A stretch of 64,000 nt of DNA, taken from JBDTSW01 sp963782605. GTDB lineage: Bacteria; Actinomycetota; Thermoleophilia; Solirubrobacterales; 70-9. Below the pieces are notes generated by a model that worked only from the letters and a program-made list of their open reading frames with translations, did no database searches and had not been told where the DNA came from. The DNA lies in the NCBI GenBank assembly GCA_963782605.1, contig CAWAKK010000001.1:1-64000 (forward strand), read 5' to 3'. Positions 52,682 to 61,294 of the stretch are shown here, one piece after another (position 1 is the stretch's first letter; every line of letters begins with the position of its first letter). The position numbers and the translations under genes were made by a program.

Positions 52682-53065
52682 CTACGTAGTGAAGGGGAGG
52701 ACCGGCGAGCTGTCCGCCTTGCAGTCAGCGGTCGGCTTGACCTTCGCGTAGTAGTCGCCCGCGGGCGGAACGCCCTCCTCGTTGTAGAGCCAGTAGTAGC
52801 CCGGCTGGGCACTGCCCTTGTAAGAGAGCGTCGACCCGCGCTTCTCGTCCGCCCCGTCAAGGACGCGATACACGATCACCCGTCGCCTGTTCTTGCACCC
52901 CTTCTCAGAGGAGAAGATGTCGCCCGACCAGGTCGTGCTTATGCCCCCGATGAGAAAGGTTTGGATGTTGTCCAGCGTCAGCCGCGTGTTCGCCTTGCCT
53001 GACGCCGACGCTGTGGAAACGCACACCAACGCAACTGCAGCCACGAACAGAACCACTCGTCTCAT
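52682..53065 (-). CDS. Small secreted protein with the FG-GAP-paralogue C-terminal domain
   Basis: 127 aa. Signal peptide VVLFVAAVALVCVSTASA. The mature part follows the same beta-sandwich pattern as the C-terminal domains of the two downstream FG-GAP proteins: TRLTLDNIQTFLIGG, CKNRRRVIVYRVLDG, GYYWLYNEEGVPPAGDYYAK and ADCKADSSPVL, with the same two Cys and the G-Y/K-YYAxV motif. A stand-alone copy of this domain next to two proteins that carry it suggests a common module for ligand or surface binding. 10 bp upstream of the FG-GAP paralogue. Confidence 0.75.
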   Translation of the reverse strand: MRRVVLFVAAVALVCVSTASASGKANTRLTLDNIQTFLIGGISTTWSGDIFSSEKGCKNRRRVIVYRVLDGADEKRGSTLSYKGSAQPGYYWLYNEEGVPPAGDYYAKVKPTADCKADSSPVLPFTT

Positions 53066-53245
53066 CTGAGACTCCCCTGCTTCCCCCCAAATGACAGCGC
53101 CCTGGCGCGCGGTCTAGTTCGGTGAGGGTAGCGGACGCCCAGGGTCCGGGCGCCACACGGGCTGACTGCGCCCGGCCGAGCCCTGGGTGCACCCCGAGAA
53201 GCGTCACTCCATAACCCCGAGCCCGAATCGCAGCTGGGCCTCATT

Positions 53246-53393
53246 GGGCACCAGCTTCGTTCTGGTGCCCATATCCAAAGGCATCCGCGCACATCCGCAG
53301 GCATCCAGGAGGGGTAAATCACGCCTATCCATGCCTGAGGGGCCACCGCTTCACACGCGAGAGGTCGCTGGTTCTAAACCAGCCGCGCCCATC
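53246..53393 (+). repeat. tRNA-Val-linked element, copy E2
   Basis: Same layout as E1 with the same spacings: GGGCACCAG (53246) with CTGGTGCCC (53262); TATCC at 53272 and CATCC at 53282, 53292 and 53302; GCCTGAGG at 53333; tRNA-Val 3' half at 53347-53393 with one change (TTCGAAA to TTCTAAA in the T loop). It occupies most of a 423-bp gap (53066-53488) that otherwise holds no gene. Confidence 0.85.
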
Positions 53394-53488
53394 ACGCAAG
53401 CCCACTTCCCTTGAGCCTGTGAGACTGCTGGAGCGCTTCGCGGGAGCGCCGCTGGCCATGGCTGCGGCGGGCTTGGATACTTTGGCAC

Positions 53489-55086
53489 GTGACGAGCGAG
53501 GCATCCACTGGAGCGGAGCGCGTGCGCACGGCGGAAGTGGTGGCGACGTTGTGTCTGGCCACGGACCTGGCCATGGGCTTTCCGTTCGAGCATGGTCTGC
53601 ACGCAACGCAGATCGCGGCGCGGCTGGGCGAGCGCCTGGGTATCGACGTCAAGACGGCGTCGGAGACCTACTACGCCTGCCTGCTCTCCTATTGCGGCTG
53701 CACCGCGGATGCAGAGATCGCTGCCGAGATCTACGGCGGTGATCTGGCGGCGAACTTCGTGCCGCTCTTCTACGGCTCGCAGCGCGAGATCCTGGCCGGC
53801 GTCGTCCGCGCGCTTCCGAATCCGGAGGACTCCGCGCCGGTGCGAGCGATCCAGATCGCTCGCCGGTTGCCGAAAGCGGCAAGGAGCAGCAAGGCCCACA
53901 TGGTCGCCCAGTGCGAGGTGGGAGAGATGCTCGCCGAGCGACTCGGCCTCCCGAGCTCCATGCGAGGCCTCTTCTTCACTCTCACAGATCGCTGGGACGG
54001 CAAGGGCCCGCTCGGACGCGCCAAGCGGGACGAGATCCCGTTGGCCGTCAGGATCGCCAACGTGGCTGGAGACGCCGCCGTCCAGCACCTCTTCGGCGGA
54101 GTGGAGCACGCGGCCGCCGTTATCCGCGAGCGCGCCGGAGGCGCGTTCGACCCGCAGATCGCTGGCTGCCTCGCCGACAATGCGGCGGAGATTCTGACCC
54201 GCGATCGCGAGGGCTCGGCTTGGGAGGAGACGATTGCGTCCGAGCCCCACCCGTGGCTGACCCTGGAGGGGGAGGAGATCGATCGTGCGCTCGCAGCAAT
54301 GGGCGCGTTCGCCGATCTCGTCTCGCCCTCATTCGTCGGCCACTCGGCGGGGGTCGCGGCTCTGTCCGAGGCCTCGGCGGAGCGGAGCCGCCTGGGGGTC
54401 TCCGAACGTGACGCTAATTCGGCGCGCCGCCCTTGTGCATGATCTGGGGCGGGTTGCGGTCCCCGCTCGCGTCTGGAATAGACCGGGTCCGCTGTCGGCG
54501 GACGAATGGGAGCAGGTGCAGGCTTCACCCGTACCACACCGAGCGGGTTCTCTCGCGCTCGCGCTTCCTCGCCGCGCTCGCTCCGATCGCCGGCGCCCAC
54601 CACGAGCGCCTGGATGGCTCCGGCTATCACCGCGGTACGACCGGAGCGGTGCTCACTCCGGGGGCCCGCCTGCTAGCCGTCGCGGACGCCTACCACGCGA
54701 TGACCGAACCCAGGCCACACCGCGAACCGCTCGCGCCGGAGCGCGCCGCAGAGACGCTCGGCGAGGAGGTCCGCCAGGGGCGGCTTGACCCCGACGCCGT
54801 CGTAGCGGTGCTCGAGACGGCAGGGCAAGCGGCACCGAGGATTGAGCGGCCATGCGGGCTGACCAAGCGGGAGGCCGAGGTAGTCGGTCTGCTTGCGCGC
54901 GGACTGCAGACCAAGCAAGTCGCCCGCGCGCTGGACATTTCCGTCAAGACCGCCGATCGCCACGTCCAGAACGCCTACGCGAAGATCGGCGTCTCGACCC
55001 GGGCGGCGGCGGCGCTGTTCGCAATGGAGCATGGGCTCGCGGCATGGGGAGAACTCCCGATTGCCCACACGGCCAATCGCTCGTAG
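53489..55086 (+). CDS. HD-domain/LuxR-type regulator (two frameshifts)
   Basis: About 530 aa in three frames. Frame 1 (GTG 53489) has an unannotated N-terminal region and HDc-type hints; frame 2 resumes as LIRRAALVHDLGRVAVPARV (HD motif, about 54400-54460); frame 3 (from about 54520) has LHPYHTERVLSRSRFLAALA, AHHERLDGSGYHRG (HD-GYP signature) and the LuxR-type HTH LTKREAEVVGLLARGLQTKQ at the end, ending at 55086. Breaks near 54390 and 54518. The joined product would be a c-di-GMP or metabolite phosphodiesterase fused to a LuxR DNA-binding domain, a combination known from actinobacteria. Whether it is functional is doubtful. Confidence 0.7.
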
Positions 55087-55143
55087 CTTCGCCCTGCTGG
55101 ACAAGCGACGAGTCCCCTGGGGGAGGGGACGGAGGCACTTCGA

Positions 55144-56173
55144 ATGAACGCTCTGTTCGTAGACAGCGAGGAGTCAATGGAGGTGGACCTGGATCGGGAG
55201 CTCGCGAAGGCACAGGCCGCGCTGCTCGCCCGGTTCGCGCCAGACACACGAGTCCGCCGAATCCGCTGGTCGCTGGGCGAGACGCAGCTCCTCGAGCTCG
55301 GCACCGGCGCGCCACTGCTGTACGTCCACGGCGGGCTCGCCGGCGCCTTCGAAGTCGTCCCGATCCTCAAGGCGCTCGCCGAGAACCACCGCGTCCTCGC
55401 AATCGATCGGCCGGGTCATGGCCTGGCCGATCCCTTCGACTACCGCGGCGTCGATCTGCTTGAGCACGCGCGGACGTTCCTGTGCGATGTCCTGGATGCG
55501 GTCGAGCTACCGACAGTCGACGTGGTCGCCAACTCGATGGGCGCGCTCTGGTCCGTCGCCTTCGCGCTCGATGGGCCCAGCCGCGTGTCGCGCCTTGCGC
55601 TCGTCGGCGCGCCCTTCGGGACCAGGCGAAGGCCGCCCCTCCTGATGCTTCCGTTCGGACTCCCCCTCATCGGGCCGCGGCTCGGCAGATATGTGTTCTC
55701 GAATGCGACGCGCGACGGAAAACCGGAGGTTCTGGGGCCAACTCATGGTCGAGCATCCCGAGCGAGTCGACGATCTGCTCCTCGACGTGGACGTCGCGCA
55801 CACACGACGAAACGTCGAGAGCATGCTCAGCTTGATTGCGTGTGTAGCCGATTGGCGCCGCCTTGGGTACCGACGCGAGTTGCTCCTAGGCGACCGCTGG
55901 CGAGCGTTGACGACGCCGACGGTGCTTGTCTGGCCCGAGCGCGACGCATTCGGATCGCTTGAGGACGCTGAGTCCATCGTCAGGATAAATCCCAACCTTC
56001 GCCTCGTTCGGATTGCCGAGGCAGGACACATCCCATGGATCGACGACCCGAAGCGGGTCGTCGCCGAGATCGAGCGTTTCCTGACAGGGGAGGCACCGAG
56101 CGGAGCGGCACAGGTGGCGCAACCGGCACAACGGTCGACGGTGCCGAGTGCAGAGACGAACGCCACGACGTAA
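55144..56173 (+). CDS. Alpha/beta hydrolase (frameshifted)
   Basis: Frame 1 starts at ATG 55144 and carries LLYVHGGLAGAFEVVPIL (oxyanion hole), AIDRPGHGLADP and the nucleophile elbow VVANSMGALWSVA with S in NSMG. Near 55720, within a run of A, the frame shifts; frame 2 continues with NRRFWGQLMVEHPERVDDLL, TPTVLVWPERDAFG (acid) and AEAGHIPWIDDPKRVV (catalytic His). Together about 340 aa. Esterase, epoxide hydrolase and dehalogenase are all possible. Module 3 cargo. Confidence 0.75.
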
Positions 56174-56383
56174 CTACGTCCGACGTCGAGGCGTCGATAC
56201 CCTGCGGCAATTCTCTCGCTTGTGCCTGTGCGCTTCCGGTCCCGGTCGTGCCAGCGCTGGCCTCTTCCCCTCCTCTGGATCATCGGCGCGCTGATTGCGC
56301 CTACGGCAGCGGCGATGGACTCGGCCCCGTCGGCGGGCACGCTGTAGGTTCGGTCGGCTACCGATTCACTCGGAAGGAGAGCG

Positions 56384-56842
56384 ATGAGCACACAGTCAAT
56401 GGAAGAGATGGGCCCGATCGACTACCTGTTGGTCGAGTGGCCGGGCCGCCAGCCGAACGGAAAAGCAGCGCCGATGCTCGCCGACCTGGCCGAGCGCGGG
56501 ATCATCCGCGTCCTCGACCTGGCCTTCATCACCAAGGCCGAGGATGGCACGGTCGCCGGCCTCGATATCCAGGGTCTCGGCGAGCAGGTGGAGGAGCTGA
56601 AGGTGTTCGAGGGCGCATCCTCGGGACTCCTCGGAGACGACGACCTCGAGGAGGCCGCAACGGCGCTCGAGCCCGGCACCTCGGCCGCCCTGCTGGTCTA
56701 CGAGAACAGCTGGGCCGCACCGTTCGCCAGTGCCGTTCGCCGCTCAGGCGGCCAGCTCGTCGCCAGCGGGCGAATCCCCGTCCAGGCACTCCTCGCTGCC
56801 GTTGAGGCGGCCGAGGAAGCTGAAGCAGCCACCACGTCCTGA
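56384..56842 (+). CDS. DUF6325/DUF1269-like protein
   Basis: 152 aa starting at ATG 56384 after GGAAGGAGAG. Pattern GPIDYLLVEWPGRQPNGK, IIRVLDLAFITKAEDGTVAG and TSAALLVYENSWAAPFASAV is that of DUF6325, actinobacterial relatives of the DUF1269 membrane-associated family. A Glu/Ala-rich end follows. The next gene, 19 bp on, encodes a SHOCT protein; this pair is often adjacent in actinobacteria and is regarded as stress-related. Function unknown. Confidence 0.75.
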   Translation: MSTQSMEEMGPIDYLLVEWPGRQPNGKAAPMLADLAERGIIRVLDLAFITKAEDGTVAGLDIQGLGEQVEELKVFEGASSGLLGDDDLEEAATALEPGTSAALLVYENSWAAPFASAVRRSGGQLVASGRIPVQALLAAVEAAEEAEAATTS

Positions 56843-56861
56843 AGTCTGAAAGGAGCAACTC

Positions 56862-57134
56862 ATGCCAGGTCTAATCCGAGGTGTCGCCCGCACAGCCGTC
56901 GTGGCCGGAACGGCGACCCGTGTCAGCAACAACGTCTCGCGCCGCCAACAGCGCCGCTGGGCCGAGCAGGAACCGCGGGAGCAGTACGCGGAGGCACCGC
57001 CGCAGGAGGCCGCGCCACCGCCGCAGGCAGCTGACCCGGTCGCACAGCTCAAGGGTCTTGCGGAGCTGCGCGACAGCGGCGTGCTGACGGAGGAGGAGTT
57101 CGCGGACCAGAAGGCGAAGATCCTGGGTTCCTGA
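56862..57134 (+). CDS. SHOCT-domain protein
   Basis: 90 aa. N-terminal basic/hydrophobic segment (GLIRGVARTAVVAGTATRVS), a Pro/Gln-rich linker, and the C-terminal SHOCT motif (DPVAQLKGLAELRDSGVLTE, then EEFADQKAKIL, about 57-88). SHOCT is a short oligomerisation or targeting motif. Co-directional with DUF6325. Its stop is followed after 6 bp by the E3 hairpin, which may serve as its terminator. Confidence 0.88.
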   Translation: MPGLIRGVARTAVVAGTATRVSNNVSRRQQRRWAEQEPREQYAEAPPQEAAPPPQAADPVAQLKGLAELRDSGVLTEEEFADQKAKILGS

Positions 57135-57140
57135 GCCATT

Positions 57141-57286
57141 GGGCACCAGCGCCGTTCTGGTGCCCACACCGAAGGCATCAGCAGGCATCGACGAGCATCT
57201 GCTGCGGTCAATCCACGCCTGTTGGTGCCTGAGGCCCCACCGCTTCACACGCGAGAGGTCGCAGGTTCGAAACCCGCCGCGCCCAT
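57141..57286 (+). repeat. tRNA-Val-linked element, copy E3
   Basis: GGGCACCAG (57141) with CTGGTGCCC (57157) form the hairpin; degenerate CACCG/CATC repeats at 57167, 57176, 57186 and 57196; GCCTGAGG at 57227; tRNA-Val 3' half from 57241, with three changes against the gene. Two of them break the T-stem without compensation, so this copy cannot be a functional tRNA part. The ATP-grasp stop codon is 5 bp beyond the element. Confidence 0.8.
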
Positions 57287-57290
57287 GTTC

Positions 57291-58466
57291 CTAAAGCCTC
57301 CGGGCCCGCTTCAGCATCATCGCGAGCTCCGCAAGCAGCGGCAGTGGGTCGTCGCGGTTCCAAACGGCGTTGCCCGCTCCGAGCCAGGCTCGAACCGGTA
57401 GCCCGGGATCGCCACCCTTGCCGCGCGAGCGCCACCACGCGCGCGCGTCGGGCACCGGGTAGACCCAGCGCACCCCGACCCGGTAGCGCTCTGAGGGTGG
57501 CGGTTCGCCCCCGGCGGCGTCGCGGTAGGCGAGGAGCGCCAGGTCGAGGCCGGCGGCGGCTGCGATCCCGAGCTGCCACCACGGGCGCGCGTTTACCTCG
57601 AGGATCTTCGCGACCCCGTCGCGCTCGTCGCGCTTTAGCTCGGCGTCGAAGAGGCCGGTGAAGCCGATCCCGGCGAAAAGCCGCTCGACCGCGGTGACCG
57701 CATCGGCGGCGTCGGCGAGCATGATCGTCTCCGAGAGGGTGCTGTTGCCGAGCCCTGGCGGGAACATCCGCAGACGGCGACGCGCGAGGCAGGCGCGCAG
57801 GGTCCCGGCGCGATCGACGTAGCCGTCGAGGAAGACGTGGGCGTCCGGCGGCCCGGGGACGAACTCCTGTACGACCACCTCGAGCCCCTCGGCGGCGAGC
57901 GCGGCGAGCATCGCGGCGGCCTCGGCCCGATCGCTGGGGCGAAGCCCCTTGACGCCGTAGCGCGCCCTGAACGCCTGTGAGTCGACCGGCTTTAAGAACG
58001 AGCCGCCGAGTTCCTCATCGGAGAGCGCGGCCAGGTCCGCCGCCGTTTGGACCGGCACGGTCCGCGGGGCCGGGACGCCGAGCTCGGCGACGGCGTCGGC
58101 GAAGCGCGCCTTGTCGACCAGGCGCTCGAGCGCGGCGTTCCGGGGCGAGACCGGGACGTGGGCGGCGCTGACCGCGGCCGGCAGGGCGGCGATCGCCGTC
58201 GCCCAGCGATCGGAGCACGGGTAAAGGACGCTGCGTTCGTAGGGGAGCCCGCCAAGCCAGGCGGCGAGCTCGCCGTCGGCGCCGCCCTCCGGCGGTGCGC
58301 CGTTAAGCGGTCGATGCCAGCGCGACCCGCGGACCAGCGGATGGGCGGGCTGCGCCACCAACACCGTCACGCCGGCGCGCCCGAGCGCCCGCACGACCGC
58401 GAGGCCCGTGACGTCGCCGCCGAAGACGATGGCGGGAATCGATGGGCGGTCGCTGGTCACGGGCAT
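57291..58466 (-). CDS. ATP-grasp family protein
   Basis: 391 aa from ATG 58466. The N-terminal pre-ATP-grasp domain has IPAIVFGGDVTGLAVVRALG. The ATP-grasp part (about 110-320) shows GSFLKPVDSQAFRARYG (ATP-binding Lys), VVQEFVPGPPDAHVFLDG, GLFDAELKRDERDG and KILEVNARPWWQLGIAAAAG (the metal-binding NAR loop). Similar proteins couple amino acids or carboxylates to amines (ligases of the D-aspartate/carbamoyl-phosphate type) or make peptide-like natural products. Acceptor unknown. The longer frame to 59669 is shadow sequence. Confidence 0.85.
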   Translation of the reverse strand: MPVTSDRPSIPAIVFGGDVTGLAVVRALGRAGVTVLVAQPAHPLVRGSRWHRPLNGAPPEGGADGELAAWLGGLPYERSVLYPCSDRWATAIAALPAAVSAAHVPVSPRNAALERLVDKARFADAVAELGVPAPRTVPVQTAADLAALSDEELGGSFLKPVDSQAFRARYGVKGLRPSDRAEAAAMLAALAAEGLEVVVQEFVPGPPDAHVFLDGYVDRAGTLRACLARRRLRMFPPGLGNSTLSETIMLADAADAVTAVERLFAGIGFTGLFDAELKRDERDGVAKILEVNARPWWQLGIAAAAGLDLALLAYRDAAGGEPPPSERYRVGVRWVYPVPDARAWWRSRGKGGDPGLPVRAWLGAGNAVWNRDDPLPLLAELAMMLKRARRL

Positions 58467-58532
58467 TTCCTCTGGAGAGGACACACTCCCACACTTGGTC
58501 AGGGGCCACTTAGGGTGCGGTACGGTGCGCCG

Positions 58533-59138
58533 GTGACAACCCGGCCCGAGGAGGCGGGGGCGACGCTCGTGTTCTTGCACGGTCGCGGCGAGAGGCCCGA
58601 GGCGCCCGAGCGACTCGCGGCACGCCTGGGATTGCCCGGCCTCGCGCTCGTCGCGCCGGCTGCCGCAGACCGCTCGTGGTACCCCCAGCGATACTTCGAC
58701 CCGCGGTCGGTCAACGAGCCGGGGCTTGGCCGCGCGCACGACCAGATCGGCTCCGCGCTCGACGACCTCGCCGCCCGCGGCGTGCCGCCCGACCGGATCA
58801 TCCTCGGCGGCTTCTCGCAGGGCGCGTGCATCGCCCTCGACCTCCTCGCGACAGCGCCGCGCCCGCTCGGCGCCGTGGTCTCGCTCTGCGGCTGCCTGAT
58901 CGGCGCCGACGACGTGCGATTTCCCTCCGGCGGCTCGCTCGCCGGTGTCCGCGCGCTCCTGACCGGCGCCGAGGCGGATAGCTGGGTCGACCCCGAGGAC
59001 GTCCGCGTGGCCGCCGAGGCACTGCGGGCGGCGGGGGCGGAGGTCGACCTCCTGATTGTGGGGCCCGGTGAGCACCGCGTTCGCGACGAAGAGGTCGAAG
59101 CGGTCCGCACTCTCGTCGAGTCCGTGATCGGTGGATGA
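58533..59138 (+). CDS. Phospholipase/carboxylesterase (alpha/beta hydrolase)
   Basis: 201 aa from GTG 58533. LVFLHGRGERPEAPER carries the oxyanion Gly; nucleophile elbow GFSQG has Ser95; the acid is near SWVDPEDV; catalytic His in VGPGEHRVRDEEV. This is the PF02230 group (thioesterase/carboxylesterase YpfH-like). Substrate may be acyl esters or thioesters. Divergent from the ATP-grasp gene (66 bp between starts). Confidence 0.88.
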   Translation: MTTRPEEAGATLVFLHGRGERPEAPERLAARLGLPGLALVAPAAADRSWYPQRYFDPRSVNEPGLGRAHDQIGSALDDLAARGVPPDRIILGGFSQGACIALDLLATAPRPLGAVVSLCGCLIGADDVRFPSGGSLAGVRALLTGAEADSWVDPEDVRVAAEALRAAGAEVDLLIVGPGEHRVRDEEVEAVRTLVESVIGG

Positions 59139-59149
59139 CGCTCTCGGGC

Positions 59150-59887
59150 TCAGCGATTGTGGTTGACGACCTCGACGTTGTGCCCGTCGGGGTCGAGGAC
59201 GAACGCGCCGAAGTAGCCCGGGTGGTACACGGGGCGCTCGCCCGGGCCGCCGTGGTCCTCGTACCCCGCGTCTAGCGCGGCGGCGTGGAAGGACCGCACC
59301 GTGTCGTCGTCCGCGGCGGGGAAGGCGAGGTGGACGTGCTCCGTGAGCGGCCGCTCGTCGTCGATCAGCGAGAAGCTGAAGTCGCCGCCGGCGAAGTGCA
59401 CCCGCCCGGGCTCGTCGTCGCCCAGGCGAATCCCCGCGTGCGGCGCGATCGTCGCGTAGAAGCGCTTGGACGCCTCGAGGTCGGCTACGCGGATCCACAG
59501 GTGGTCGATGTGGCCGGGTGGCACTGAGCTCGACCGCTCTAGATGCACGGCCTCGGCGCTGTTGCCGTCCGGGTCGAGCAGGAAGCCGCCGTAGTAGTCG
59601 GGTCCGTAGACCGCGCGCGGCCCGGGCGCGCCGTCGTCGCGGTAGCCGGCGTCGATCCCCGCCTGCCAAAAGGCGTCCACGGCCTCACGGGTCGGCGCGC
59701 GGAAGCCGACGTGCAGGCCGCGGGTCAGCGGGTGCTCGCGGTCCGTGGGCCCGATGTCCCAGTCCTCCCACTCGACGAGCTCGGCGTCCGCGTGGCTGGG
59801 TTCGACGCCCAGCACGGAGAGCACGGTGCGGTAAAAGCGCTCGGACGCGGCCAGGTCGGAGACGGCGATGCCGACATGGTCGAACAT
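59150..59887 (-). CDS. Two-domain VOC (glyoxalase/dioxygenase-like) protein
   Basis: 245 aa made of two similar halves: FDHVGIAVSDLAASERFYRT at 2-21 and IDHLWIRVADLEASKRFYAT near 127-146. Each half ends with an FxLDPDGxxxE type strand (GGFLLDPDGNSAEAVHLE and GAFVLDPDGHNVEVVNHN). His and Glu ligands of the VOC metal site are kept in both. Possible roles are glyoxalase I, fosfomycin/bleomycin resistance or extradiol dioxygenase; none is certain. Convergent with the esterase, 11 bp between stops. Confidence 0.9.
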   Translation of the reverse strand: MFDHVGIAVSDLAASERFYRTVLSVLGVEPSHADAELVEWEDWDIGPTDREHPLTRGLHVGFRAPTREAVDAFWQAGIDAGYRDDGAPGPRAVYGPDYYGGFLLDPDGNSAEAVHLERSSSVPPGHIDHLWIRVADLEASKRFYATIAPHAGIRLGDDEPGRVHFAGGDFSFSLIDDERPLTEHVHLAFPAADDDTVRSFHAAALDAGYEDHGGPGERPVYHPGYFGAFVLDPDGHNVEVVNHNR

Positions 59888-59922
59888 CCCGCCGAGGCTA
59901 CTACCGGGGCCTCAGGGTCCGG

Positions 59923-59983
59923 GCCTGAGCGACCACCGCTTCACGCGCGAGAGGTCGCGGGTTCGAAACCAGCCGCGCCCATC
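59923..59983 (+). repeat. tRNA-Val-linked element, truncated copy E4 (box plus tRNA 3' half)
   Basis: GCCTGAGC (59923-59930) is again exactly 14 bp before the tRNA-Val 3' half (59937-59983; two changes). The hairpin and phased repeats expected near 59836-59900 are absent: that stretch is the coding start of the VOC gene. So only the right part of the element remains. Confidence 0.75.
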
Positions 59984-60063
59984 TTTGACGGGCAATACTG
60001 AAGCGACATGCTGGAAATTTCTGAGCTCCGCGACACGGGGGTGGCCGGCCCTATCGGGCGGCG

Positions 60064-61215
60064 GTGACCCGCACCCTCTCCGGTGCCCTCGTGCTTGCCG
60101 TCCTCGCACTCGTGGGGTGCGGCGAAGATGATCAGGGAGCAACCGACGCTCGCGCTGCCGACACAACCGATCGGTCGGTCGAGCGCATCTTGGACCGTTT
60201 GCTCCCCGCGGGGGCGAGCGGAACGCTCCTCGCCGCTCGGGACGGCAAGATGGTCCACTGCGCAGGATTTGGACTCGCGGACCGCGAGTCGGAGGTCCCG
60301 GCGACGTGCGACACCGTCTACGACATCATGTCGATGACGAAGCAGTTCACCGCCGCCGCGATCCTGAAGCTAGAGATGCTGGGGAAGCTCCGAGTGGCCG
60401 ACCCCATCAGCGATCACCTCGGCCCCGTTCCCGGCGACAAGCGCGACATCACCGTCCACCATCTGCTGACGCACACGTCCGGGTTGAGAGAAGCGCTCGG
60501 CGACGACTACGAGCCCCTGGCGCGCGACGAGATGCTAGCTGACGCGCTCGGGTCGGAGCTCCAGTCACGCCCCGGGGCCGAGCACCACTACTCGAACTTG
60601 GGATACAGCCTCCTAGCAGCGATCATCGAGAAGGCCTCCGGGATGAGCTACGAGGAGTTCCTCGTCGAGCACATCTTTGAGCCAGCGAGGATGACGACGA
60701 CCGGATATGTGCTGCCCGACTGGCCTTCCGATCGAGTCGCCATCGAATACGACGAGCAGGGCGAGGCGCAGGGCAGGCCGTTCGATCACCCGTGGGCCGA
60801 GGACGGCCCGCACTGGAACCTGCGCGGGAACGGCGGGCTGCTCTCCACGGCGCGGGACATGTATCGCTGGGACCGGGCGATGGCGGGTGAAGAGATCCTC
60901 GACCAACGAGCCAAGGACAGACTGTTCAATCGCTACGTGCTCGAGGAGAAGGCAGGCGACTCGTACTACGGCTACGGCTGGGCGCTCCTGCGCACGGATG
61001 GGTACGGGGAAGTCGCCTTCCACGACGGGGGGAACGGATGGTCGTTCGGGGTCCTAACGAAGCTGCTCGACAAGGGGGTGACGGTGTTCTGGATCACCAA
61101 CCGCTACAGGGACGCGCGGGCGGGATGGAACCTCGCTCGGCTGGGATCGGACTTGACCAGGGACGTCGCCGACAGCGTGCTCGAGCCCTTGCCCGCGGCC
61201 AGTCCACCCGGTTAG
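60064..61215 (+). CDS. Lipoprotein serine beta-lactamase-fold hydrolase
   Basis: 383 aa from GTG 60064. Lipobox LVGC (Cys19) after a hydrophobic signal. Motifs SMTK (S90-K93), YSNLGYS (about 179-185) and a late HDGGNG in place of KTG show the class C/EstB/R61 fold. The outer-leaflet anchoring fits a cell-wall or ester-cleaving role. It is the only large cargo of the last module, followed 25 bp later by an orphan copy of the element's hairpin. Moderate similarity in motif order to the protein at 44228, but different lengths and start. Confidence 0.88.
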   Translation: MTRTLSGALVLAVLALVGCGEDDQGATDARAADTTDRSVERILDRLLPAGASGTLLAARDGKMVHCAGFGLADRESEVPATCDTVYDIMSMTKQFTAAAILKLEMLGKLRVADPISDHLGPVPGDKRDITVHHLLTHTSGLREALGDDYEPLARDEMLADALGSELQSRPGAEHHYSNLGYSLLAAIIEKASGMSYEEFLVEHIFEPARMTTTGYVLPDWPSDRVAIEYDEQGEAQGRPFDHPWAEDGPHWNLRGNGGLLSTARDMYRWDRAMAGEEILDQRAKDRLFNRYVLEEKAGDSYYGYGWALLRTDGYGEVAFHDGGNGWSFGVLTKLLDKGVTVFWITNRYRDARAGWNLARLGSDLTRDVADSVLEPLPAASPPG

Positions 61216-61239
61216 GTCCGCGAAGCCCCCCGGAGGGTT

Positions 61240-61264
61240 GGGCACCAGCGCCATTCCGGTGCCC
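61240..61264. repeat. Orphan hairpin of the tRNA-Val-linked element (E5)
   Basis: TTGGGCACCAGCGCC...GGTGCCC: stem GGGCACC (61240-61246) with GGTGCCC (61258-61264). It shares the loop-side sequence with E1-E3 but the CATCC array, the GCCTGAGG box and the tRNA fragment do not follow; the cupin gene's 3' end starts 31 bp later. It also works as a terminator candidate for the gene that ends at 61215. Confidence 0.6.
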
Positions 61265-61294
61265 GCTAGCGACCACATTCAAAGCGGGATGGCG

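Noticed and set aside
58467..59669. N-terminal extension of the ATP-grasp frame
   Set aside because: It is Arg/Pro-rich, lies antisense over the esterase and overlaps the VOC gene; similarity starts at the ATG at 58466.
46361..59983. Minus-strand peptides such as GAAGFEPATSRV at each tRNA copy
   Set aside because: These are translations of the antisense of the tRNA T-arm and acceptor region, a known source of false proteins.
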